NCBI GenBank assembly: GCA_965260935.1
Contig: CBDHCB010000003.1
Coordinates: 60,390 to 124,389 of the forward strand
Source: JBBROS01 sp965260935
GTDB taxonomy: Bacteria > Pseudomonadota > Alphaproteobacteria > Acetobacterales > Acetobacteraceae
DNA length: 64,000 bases
Direction: 5' to 3'
Of the stretch, positions 25,293 through 33,200 are shown piece after piece. The position numbers were made by a program, and so were the translations under genes. The notes beneath the pieces are model-generated. The model was not told the DNA's origin, did not search any database, and saw only the letters and a program-made list of their open reading frames with translations. Position 1 is the stretch's first letter. The number at the start of each line of letters is the position of its first letter.

Positions 25293-25775
25293 CTAGAACG
25301 GTACCTCGTCGTCGGGATCGGCTGCGGGGACGGGATTGGCCTTGCGCCGCGTCTTGGCAGCGGCCCTGGTTGCCGTAGCGGGCGCGGCCGTGTCGTCGTA
25401 TGCCGGGCGGCTGTCCTCGTCCTTCCTGGGCGAGAGGAACTGGACGGAGCCGTTGTACGGCGTCAGGTGGATTTCGGTGGAGTAGCGGTCGCGGCCCTCC
25501 TGGTCCTGCCACTTGCGGGTGCGGATCTGGCCTTCGACGTAGATCTTGCTGCCTTTGGTCAGGTGCTTTTCGATCACCTTGCCCAGGCCCTCGTTGAAGA
25601 TGACCACCTTGTGCCACTCGGTGCGTTCGCGCCGTTCGCCGGTGTTGCTGTCGGTCCAGCCTTCCGAGGTGGCGACGGAGAGGGTGACGACGGCGCCGCC
25701 GTTCTGCATGTGGCGCACCTCCGGGTCCTGCCCGAGGTTGCCGATCAGCGACGCCTTGTTGAGATAACCGCTCAT
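25293..25775 (-). CDS. ssb: Single-stranded DNA-binding protein
   Basis: 160 aa. The N-terminal OB fold is unmistakable: MSGYLNKASLIGNLGQDPEV, TEWHKVVIFNEGLGKVIEKH and KGSKIYVEGQIRTRKWQD. A Lys/Ala-rich linker leads to the acidic tip DPDDEVPF that recruits partner proteins. Plasmid-borne SSB proteins coat the incoming strand during conjugation and help maintain the replicon. Confidence 0.95.
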   Translation of the reverse strand: MSGYLNKASLIGNLGQDPEVRHMQNGGAVVTLSVATSEGWTDSNTGERRERTEWHKVVIFNEGLGKVIEKHLTKGSKIYVEGQIRTRKWQDQEGRDRYSTEIHLTPYNGSVQFLSPRKDEDSRPAYDDTAAPATATRAAAKTRRKANPVPAADPDDEVPF

Positions 25776-26308
25776 GGTTTGTTCCTTTCCGGTTTGCGTT
25801 CCTTCGAGGCGGCGGCGGCCTGTGCCGGACCGGCCCTCTCGGGTGCGGCCGTTGGGAACCAGGGGCTCGGGCGGATCAGCCCCAGAGGCATGCGAGCGGG
25901 CGGGTTCGGGGTGCGGCGGGCGCGGGCCGCTTGGGGCCTGCGCCGGACGCGGCCCGGGCGGGCCTGGAGAGCGTGCCGGAGCCGCGCAGCGGGGCGCGTA
26001 GCGCCGGGTTGTTCCGGCCGGGGTTCTGGTTCAGGCCGCAGCATACCCGAGAGGGCCGGGCCGGCACGGGAGGTTGCCCCCATAGTTCTCCCTACTCTCA
26101 TGCGCGGTTCGCTCATGAGTCTCGCGATCCCGCTTTCCGGTTCGCATATTATGTCCGGTCGTTGATCTCCCTGGCGGCGTGAACGCCTGCTTGGAGGATC
26201 GGGCTCAGACGGCTTGCATCGCCGATCCGTGGCCTGGACGGGATTCCAGGCTTGGGGGAAACGGCATGCCCTGGCCCGACGAAGGCTTCGATGACCGCAG
26301 CCATTCGC
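25776..26308. other. Intergenic region with repeat family 2, copy 2
   Basis: About 530 bases upstream of ssb. A second copy of the GC-rich block (GGCCGCTTGGGGCCTGCG near 25929) lies at about 25895-25960. Further right the sequence is less GC-rich and may carry the ssb promoter. No gene was supported on either strand. Confidence 0.5.
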
Positions 26309-26575
26309 CTAAAGTAGGCGCAGTTGTCCCGTCGGCGGGGCTTGGCAGGCAAGCCGGCCGCCGGCGGTCCGGTTGGTTGGGCCGAACGCCGCCGGACACG
26401 GCCGCAGCCAGCCGCCGTTGATCGCCTGGCGGTCGCGCTCGGCATGAATGTCGCATTCGTGGCCGGACGGGCGGATGCAGCGTCGGCCGGGGCCGCGCTG
26501 GCATGAGGGGCAGGCCACCTCCAGGGCCGGCTCCCTGGGCCAGGATTTGCCGCAGAGCCGACACGCGACCGTCAT
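26309..26575 (-). CDS. Small zinc-ribbon protein (88 aa)
   Basis: Begins MTVACRLCGKSWPREPALEV, then CPSCQRGPGRRCIRPSGHEC and HAERDRQA. Paired CxxC motifs plus the GRRC.RPSGHEC.IHAERD block recur in small phage and plasmid zinc-finger proteins. The start overlaps the upstream gene's stop by 4 bases. Probably nucleic-acid or protein binding. Confidence 0.7.
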   Translation of the reverse strand: MTVACRLCGKSWPREPALEVACPSCQRGPGRRCIRPSGHECDIHAERDRQAINGGWLRPCPAAFGPTNRTAGGRLACQAPPTGQLRLL

Positions 26576-27027
26576 GAGGCCAGCGGCAGACAGTCCGGAA
26601 TTCGACGGCGGCCCTCGGCCCGCGACGGCGACAGCCGCCGGGCCGTGCGGTAGAATCGCAGGTCAGGCAAGCCGGGATAGCGGGTGTCCACGCCGAACCC
26701 GGCGTCGTCGTGATCGATCAGGATGCTGACCCGGACCTGGAGGGTGCGGCGGCGGTCGCGCAGCGAGCGGACCACGGCGATGTCGGAGCGGCCGGAGCGC
26801 ACGGCGTCCTCCCATCGGCCGGTGTCGCGGTTGCGCCGGGCAGCGCCCATCGTGCCGTTGAGGAACGCTTCCACGATCCAGGGCGCGCGGCAGATGTCGC
26901 GGCCGCCAAAGCGGCCGTGCAACACGTCTCTGTCTTGTAGATAGTAGATGCTGCCGACGGCGATGACGCCGACGCGCAGCGGGTTGTCGCCGCCGCGGCA
27001 GCGTTGGGCGTCATATTGGCGCAGCAT
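26572..27027 (-). CDS. Hypothetical protein
   Basis: 151 aa; AAGGAG lies eight bases before ATG 27027. Contains VGVIAVGSIYYLQDRDVLHG, IVEAFLNGTMGAARRN and RVSILIDHDDAGFGVDTRYP. Translationally coupled with the zinc-ribbon gene (ATGA overlap). No family recognised. Confidence 0.65.
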   Translation of the reverse strand: MLRQYDAQRCRGGDNPLRVGVIAVGSIYYLQDRDVLHGRFGGRDICRAPWIVEAFLNGTMGAARRNRDTGRWEDAVRSGRSDIAVVRSLRDRRRTLQVRVSILIDHDDAGFGVDTRYPGLPDLRFYRTARRLSPSRAEGRRRIPDCLPLAS

Positions 27028-27120
27028 AACGCAGCTCCTTTGGAACGGAAATTCTCGCCTCAGGAGAGGCGGGCATGGCGACGGCTCTGCGTGCCACCGC
27101 TGGCCGCAAGCGCCGGGTGG

Positions 27121-27498
27121 TTAAGCGGCCAGCGGCAGGGCGAGCAGCCTGTTGAGCTGGTCGATCTCTCGGTAGAGCCGTCGCATGCGCGGCCCGAACT
27201 CCGGCTCCAGGCTGGCGGCGGCGGCCAGGTAGCGGTCCCAGGTGGCGCGGTCCCAGGTCTCGCGGTCGTCGATGCGGACGCCGGCGGCGAGGCCGCGCGC
27301 GGCGGCCCGCTCGCAGGCGGCCACCAGGTCGATCTCGGCGTCCGCGAGGGCGCGCGTGCGGGCGGCGACGGCCGCGTGCAGCGCGGCCCGGTCGAGGCGC
27401 CGGCGGCGCATGCTGTTGGGCGCGGTTCGCTGCATCGGGATGCCGGGCATCGCCGGCCGCGGCCCGGCGGCGGCGCGTGCGGGGATCGGGTGGCTCAT
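27121..27498 (-). CDS. Hypothetical helical protein (125 aa)
   Basis: ATG 27498 with AAGGAG upstream. Basic N-terminus, then Ala/Arg-rich helices and a C-terminal segment MRRLYREIDQLNRLLALPL with leucine heptads. It follows the ParB-like gene's 3' side in the same leftward block. No function assigned. Confidence 0.6.
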   Translation of the reverse strand: MSHPIPARAAAGPRPAMPGIPMQRTAPNSMRRRRLDRAALHAAVAARTRALADAEIDLVAACERAAARGLAAGVRIDDRETWDRATWDRYLAAAASLEPEFGPRMRRLYREIDQLNRLLALPLAA

Positions 27499-27563
27499 GA
27501 GGGCGTCTCCTTCGGCACGGGGGCGGCTTGGACCGGCGCAGCCGGCCCAAGCCAGGGGATGGC

Positions 27564-29252
27564 CTACTCGGCGGCCGGGGCGCAGGGCTCGGCGTCATCG
27601 TTGGCCGGCTGGTCCGGGCCGGCGTCGGCCTCGGCGTCACCGCCTTCGGCCTCGTCGCCGGCCCGCACCCATTCGCGGCCCGGGTCATGTCGGCGGGGCT
27701 CCGCCTCCCTGGCGTTTGCCATCTCATCCGCGGTGAGCGTGAACAGCGCGGCCGGATAGACGTAGCGGCCGGTCTTGAAGCGTTCGACCATCCGCGCCCG
27801 GGTGTCCTTGGCGCGGTCCTCGACGCGCACGCCGGCGTCGAGGGCGGCCTTGCCGAGGCCGGGCTTGGACAGGCAGGAGAGGAATTCCTCGGTCGCCATG
27901 TTGGGCAGGTGCCGGGCGGCGTCGACCGCCTCGCCGGCGACGCGGGCCAACGGGCCGCTGTCGCTCTGGTTGTCGCGGCAGGACAGCGTGGCAGCCAGCA
28001 TCTCGCGCGCCGCCGCGCGCGCCAGGTCGTCGTCGGCGGTGAGCACGCCGCCTTCGGCGAGCCCGGCGGCGATGGCCGAGCGGTCCCAGGCCGCCGCGCC
28101 GGAGCCGCTCTGCACGCTGACGTTCTTGCCGGCCAGCGCCAGCACCAGCAGCGCGACCAGCTTGGCGTCCTCGATCGGCGCCTGCCGCAGCGCCTGGTGC
28201 AGCGCGTCGGTGCGCAGCGCGCCGATGATGGCGGCCCCTTTCTGGGTCAGGTCCGGCCGGACGCGGACGGGGCTCTCCGGTTCGGGCACGGCCTGGCCGT
28301 CCCGGCCCGGCTTGGCCGGCGTTTTCGCCTCCGGCAGGCGGTAGGCCAGGGTCTCGACCGCGCCGGTGTGGCCGTTGAGGTAATATCCGGTCACGTCGCC
28401 CTTGCCGGGCTTGCCGTAGACGTGCTGGGCCTTCCGCGGCAGCGCCGGCCGGCCGTACTCGTCGGTGGGGATCAGCGTGCCGCCGGCCGGCAGGGCGTTC
28501 TGCAGCCATTCCTGCTGGGCGCCGAAGAAGCCCTCGACGTCGGTGGTGTAGCGCCCGTCCTGGCCGGCGGGGGCGAACAGGTCGTCGAGCCAGGTCACGC
28601 CGTAGGCGCGGGCCAGTTCGTCGCCGAAGCGGGCGGCGGAGAACGGGATGCGCCGCCTGCTGAGCGCGTTGGCGACGGGATGCCAGTGGAACTCCTGTCC
28701 CTTCTTCGGCCGGTGCTTCTTCCAGACCTGGGCCTGTTCCTCGCGCGAGGCGGCGGCGATGGCGCGCAGCTGCTCGTCGCTCGGCATGGCGCCGGCGGCC
28801 ATGACGTCGAGCATCGGCGGGTGCAGGCAGGCCAGAAGCTTGAGGCGGCGGATGGTGCGGACGGGCAGCGCCAGGGCGTCGGCGATGGCCTGCTCGTTCC
28901 AGCCCTGGCGCTCCAGGCTGTCGGTCGCGCGCCAGATGTCGACGCTGGTCATCGAGGCGCGGATCAGGTTCTCCGAGACCGCGCGCATGGCGTCGGCGGT
29001 CTCGTCGGCGTCGCACACCATGACGTGGATCTCGGCCAGGCCGGCGGCGATGGCGGCGGCGCGGCGGCGATTGCCGGCGACCACCATCAGGCCGTCCGGG
29101 GTCTCGGTGACGCGGGGCGGCTGGATGATGCCGACGGCGCGGATGGAGGCGAGCAGCTGCTCGTCCATCGCCTTCGGGGCCGCGGTGCGGCGCGGGTTGT
29201 TGGGATTGGGGATCAGGGACTGTGGATCGACGCTGCGAAGTTCGGCCATCAT
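27564..29252 (-). CDS. ParB/RepB/Spo0J-type nuclease-domain protein
   Basis: 562 aa from ATG 29252; ATG 29249 has the better spacing to AGGAG. The N-terminal ParB domain reads SLIPNPNNPRRT, ASIRAVGIIQPPRV and MVVAGNRRRAAAIAAG, then ENLIRASMTSVDIWRATDSL and an HTH (NEQAIADALALPVRTIRRLK). The C-terminal 350 aa are unlike classic ParB and end in an acidic tail. Large ParB-like proteins of this design are common on alphaproteobacterial plasmids, away from parA, and may regulate transcription or process DNA rather than segregate it. No parA is adjacent here. Confidence 0.85.
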   Translation of the reverse strand: MMAELRSVDPQSLIPNPNNPRRTAAPKAMDEQLLASIRAVGIIQPPRVTETPDGLMVVAGNRRRAAAIAAGLAEIHVMVCDADETADAMRAVSENLIRASMTSVDIWRATDSLERQGWNEQAIADALALPVRTIRRLKLLACLHPPMLDVMAAGAMPSDEQLRAIAAASREEQAQVWKKHRPKKGQEFHWHPVANALSRRRIPFSAARFGDELARAYGVTWLDDLFAPAGQDGRYTTDVEGFFGAQQEWLQNALPAGGTLIPTDEYGRPALPRKAQHVYGKPGKGDVTGYYLNGHTGAVETLAYRLPEAKTPAKPGRDGQAVPEPESPVRVRPDLTQKGAAIIGALRTDALHQALRQAPIEDAKLVALLVLALAGKNVSVQSGSGAAAWDRSAIAAGLAEGGVLTADDDLARAAAREMLAATLSCRDNQSDSGPLARVAGEAVDAARHLPNMATEEFLSCLSKPGLGKAALDAGVRVEDRAKDTRARMVERFKTGRYVYPAALFTLTADEMANAREAEPRRHDPGREWVRAGDEAEGGDAEADAGPDQPANDDAEPCAPAAE

Positions 29253-29310
29253 GGGCTCCTGCTGGGTTGATGTCTGTCGTCCCGCTTTTCCGGGCCGACC
29301 CGCTCCGCCG

Positions 29311-29400
29311 GCCGCGTCCCGGCGGGCGGGGCAAGGGCGCGCGGCACGCGCGGGCCGCCTGCGGCCCTCGCCCTTGCGGCGTCCCGGCGGCGATGCGGCA
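29311..29400. repeat. Intergenic palindromic GC-rich repeat, family 1, copy A
   Basis: Core GGCAAGGGCGCGCGGCACGC then GGGCCGC and a return arm CCCTTGCGGCG, forming an imperfect palindrome. Related copies lie at about 29951, 38080, 41901 and 43508, always between leftward maintenance genes. Confidence 0.75.
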
Positions 29401-29443
29401 TTCGCCCTCCCCTGCCCCGCTTCCGGCCCTCCGGGTCGCGCGC

Positions 29444-29881
29444 TCACGCCCGGCTCTGCTTGGTCGCGTTTGATCGGCAGGCCATCTCGCGCTGCAGCGT
29501 TTGCCAATGAACCGCTTGCCAGGCGGCGCTCATCGCGGCCTCGCGCAGGTCGACATGGCTGACATTGACGTGGGCGGGCTTCAACGCGCCGCGGAACTGC
29601 TCGACGCTGAGCAGGTAGAGCCAGGCCAGGTCGACGATGTCGCCGCCCTGCTCGACCGTCGCGCGGACATGGACGCCGGTGGCCTGGGCCCGATAGGGCT
29701 TCGAGCATTGCGGGTCGGCGATGACCTCGCCGGCCCGGGCCAGCCGCACGGTCAGCTCGTCGGGGGTGCCTGCGAACAAGGTCAGGATCGGCAGGCCGGA
29801 TTGCATGGCGCGGACGATGATGTCGGCGGGCCAGTCCGGATCGGCGGCACGGGGCTTGGGATGACGGGCGTGTGCGGGCAT
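29444..29881 (-). CDS. Hypothetical protein (145 aa)
   Basis: ATG 29881 with GGAGAA six bases upstream. Contains DIIVRAMQSGLPILTLFAGT, DPQCSKPYRAQATGVHVRAT and IVDLAWLYLLSVEQFRGALK. A compact alpha/beta protein located between two family 1 repeats and upstream of the ParB-like gene. No family recognised. Confidence 0.65.
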   Translation of the reverse strand: MPAHARHPKPRAADPDWPADIIVRAMQSGLPILTLFAGTPDELTVRLARAGEVIADPQCSKPYRAQATGVHVRATVEQGGDIVDLAWLYLLSVEQFRGALKPAHVNVSHVDLREAAMSAAWQAVHWQTLQREMACRSNATKQSRA

Positions 29882-29950
29882 GGCGGCTTCTCCTGCCTGG
29901 GTTGCTCGCCTTTCCTCGTTCTTGGAAAGACCCGGCGCCCCGGGCGCATC

Positions 29951-30030
29951 CCGCCGGGCGGGGCAAGGGCGCGCAGCGGGCCGCGCGCGGCCGCACCCTT
30001 GCGGCGGTCCGGCGGCGATGCGCCAGCGCA
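29951..30030. repeat. Intergenic palindromic repeat, family 1, copy B
   Basis: GGGCGGGGCAAGGGCGCGCA, then CGGGCCGCGCGCGGCCGC and the return arm ACCCTTGCGGCGG. Sits in the 356-bp gap 29882-30237, which holds no gene. Confidence 0.75.
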
Positions 30031-30237
30031 TCGTCCTGCCGGGTTGCTCTCCTCACTGGCGTGCCGGGTCGATGCGGGCGGTTTCAGGTCAGGCTGGCCC
30101 GGCGCGCGTCAGGGCGTGCCTGGCTCAGGGGGGCATCGCCCGTCTCCTTGGCTTGAGGGAAAGCGGCCAAGCCCGCATCGCCGCGGACCCGGCGCGCGGG
30201 GTCACGCCGGCTACGCGGCCCGGGCGGCCGGGCCGGC

Positions 30238-33200
30238 CTATGCGTCGTCGTTGATGCCCTTGGTCTGCGCCAGGTCGGCTTCGAGCTCGGCCATGCGGGC
30301 CAGCTTGTCGTCCAGCTCGCCTTGCAGCGGGAACGCCTCGTCCGCCCGGGCGGCGTAGCCGGCCCGGCGCCGGGCGGCATCGGCGGCCTTGGCCTGGTTC
30401 TCCTCCAGCTCGGCGTCGAAGCGGCCCAGCATGTGCTCCAGCCAGGCGATCAGGCCGAGCGGCTTCAGCTCGGGTCCGAGCGCCACCTCGTCGGCGACGT
30501 TGCTGCGCTCCAGCGTGAGGGTGGTCTTGATGCCGCCCTCGGAGCGGTTGCGGCTGACGCTGCACCCGAGGTCGAAGCCGCCGATGTGGGCGACCGTCCA
30601 GTCCCGCTCGGTCGTGTCCGCCGCGGCCAGGCGCACCTTGGACAGCAGCAGGGCGCCGGCGGCGGCGCGGTCGGTGAACGGGCGGCCCTCGACCGTCATG
30701 GCGAAGCGGTCGCCCCGGGTCGCGGTGCGCCGGGCGAGATCGTGCCGGATCGCCTCGATGCGCGCTTCGGCGAGTCGCTGGTCGGATTGCGCGGCGTGGA
30801 TGCGGCGGCGGATGTCGTGCTGGTCGTCGACGTGCGCCGCCTGCTGCCGCTGCAGCCGGGCGATCTCGGTCTCCAGCCCGGCCTTTTGCATCAGGCGGCT
30901 GTCGCCGGAGGCGATCGCCTTGGCCATGGCGAACTGGTTGGCCTGGCTGGCGAGGTCCTCGACCCGGCGGACGCTGCGGTCGCCCGACAGCGCGGCGGCG
31001 ATGAAGCGGGCCTTGCGCTCGTTGTTCTGCCACATCGTCGCGTCCATCGAGCCCAGGGTGGCGTAGGCGTAGATCTCGATCTCCCCGTTCTGGTTGCCCT
31101 GCCGCTCGATGCGGCCCTCGCGCTGCTCGATGTGCGAGGGCAGCCACGGCACGTCGAGGTGGTGCAGCGCCTTCAGCCGGGCCTGCGCGTTGACGCCGGT
31201 GCCCATGGTTTCCGAGGAGCCGACCAGCACGCGGACGCGCCCGGCGTTGAACGCGTCGAGCATGCGGCGCTTGTCGGCCGACGTCTTGTAATCCTGCATG
31301 AACGCGATCTCGGACGCCGGCACGCCGAGCCGGACCAGCTCCTGCTTGATCCAGCGGTAGGCGGAGAAGCCGCGCGCGGCCTCGACGCCGAGGGTGCCGA
31401 GGTCGGAGAAGATCATCTGCCCCGCCCCGGGATGCGGGTCGGGCGCGCCGTCGGGGCGGCGATAGCGCTGGCCGGCGGTCTCGGACCAGATGCGGTGCAC
31501 GGCAGCGATCAGCGCGTTCAGCTTGTTGTCCGGCTCGTCGGCGTGGCCGGGCCAGACCAGCCGCATGTCGATCGCGGCGTGGCGGCCGTCGGTGATGACC
31601 GCGAGCAGGATGTCGTCGCCTTTCCTCACCTTGCCCGTGCGCTGGCGGATTGCCTCGATGCGTTCGGCCAGCACGCCCTGGTAGTCGCGGAACGCCGCGC
31701 TGGCCGGGGCGGTGACCAGCTTGCGCTCGCCGCCGCGGATCGACGGCAGGGCCAGGTCGCCGCGCAGGTCTTCTTTCAGCACCACGTCGGCGACCGAGCG
31801 GAACATGTCGATCAGCTCGGGGACGTTGATGAAGCTGGAGAACCGCTCCACCGGCTTGTAGGCGCCGGAGGGCTGCAGCTCCAGTTCGGTGCGGGTGTCG
31901 CCGAACGTGGACGCCCAGGCGTCGAACGCGTGCACGCCGCGCTGGCGCAGCGCCTCGTCGGCCTGGAACCGCAGGATGGTGTACATCTCGCCGAGCGTGT
32001 TGGTGATCGGCGTGCCCGAGGCCTGGATCAGCGCCCGGCCGGGGTTCTTCCGCTCGATGAAGCGGGTCTTCAGGAACAGGTCCCAGGCGCGCTGCGACCC
32101 GTCCGGGTCGACGCCCTTCAGCGCGCCGCGGTTGGTGGCGAAGGACAGCTTGCGGAACTCCTGCGCCTCGTCGACGATCACCTGGTCGACGCCGAGCTCC
32201 TCGATGGTCAGCATGTCGTCGCGGCGGTCCTTGATCGCCTCCAGCTTGGCGGCGAGTTTCTCCTTCATTGCCTCGACGCGCTTGCGCGTGGCGCGGTCCT
32301 CGCGGGCGAGGGTCAAGGCCACCGCCTCGTAGAGGCCGAGCTGGCGTTCGATCATGCCGCGCTCGAACGCGGCCGGCACGGCGATGAAGCGGAAGGCGGA
32401 ATGGGTCAGGATGATCGCGTCCCAGCAGGCGGTGGCGGCGCGGGCCAGGAAGCGGGCGCGCTTGTCCTTGGTGAAGTTGCCCTCGTCGGCCACCAGGATG
32501 CGCGCGGCCGGATACAGTTGCAGGAACTCGCGCGAGGCCTGGGCCAGGCAGTGCCCGGGCACGGTCAGCAGCGCCTTGCTGATCAGCCCGAGCCGTTTCT
32601 GCTCCATCACCGCGGCGGCGATGGAGAAGGTCTTGCCGGAGCCGACCGCGTGGGCCATGTAGCTGCTGCCGCTGGCGATGACGCGCCACACCACCCGCTT
32701 CTGGTGGCCGTAGAGCCGGATGACGCCGCTGGCGCCGGGCAGGGTCAGGTGGCTGCCGTCGAAATGCCGCGGCACCAGGTTGTTGAAGGTGTCGTTGTAG
32801 ATTCGGGCCAGCCGGTCGGTGCGGCCCGGATCGGTCCAGACCCAGGCGGCGAAGGCGTCCTTGATCCGGGTCAGCTTCTCCTTGGCGGCCTCGGTCGCCT
32901 CGGCGTTGAGCACGCGGCGCTCGACCCCGGCCTCGACCACCAGGTCGTGGATCTGCGGCGTGGCGCTGTTCAACGCGTCGTGCAGCAGCAGCCCGGCATG
33001 GCGGCGTTCGGTGCCCCACTCGGAGGTGCCGGCGGCGGTCCCGGCGAAGCGGTCCCCGTCCACGCTCCACGAGGCCAGCTCGACGACGTGCCGCACCCGC
33101 GTTTCCGTGCCCATCGCCTCGGCGGCGAACGCCTCGACCACGTCGGCCGGGATCCAGGGGGCGCCGAGCCGGGCGGTGATGTCGGAAGGGCGCAGGTCCG

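Noticed and set aside
27528..29270. 580-codon plus-strand open frame
   Set aside because: Shadow of the ParB-like gene.
27564..30056. 830-codon reading of the ParB-like gene
   Set aside because: The upstream 270 codons are Arg/Pro/Ala-rich, cross a palindromic repeat and overlap another gene; ATG 29252/29249 with AGGAG is the real start.
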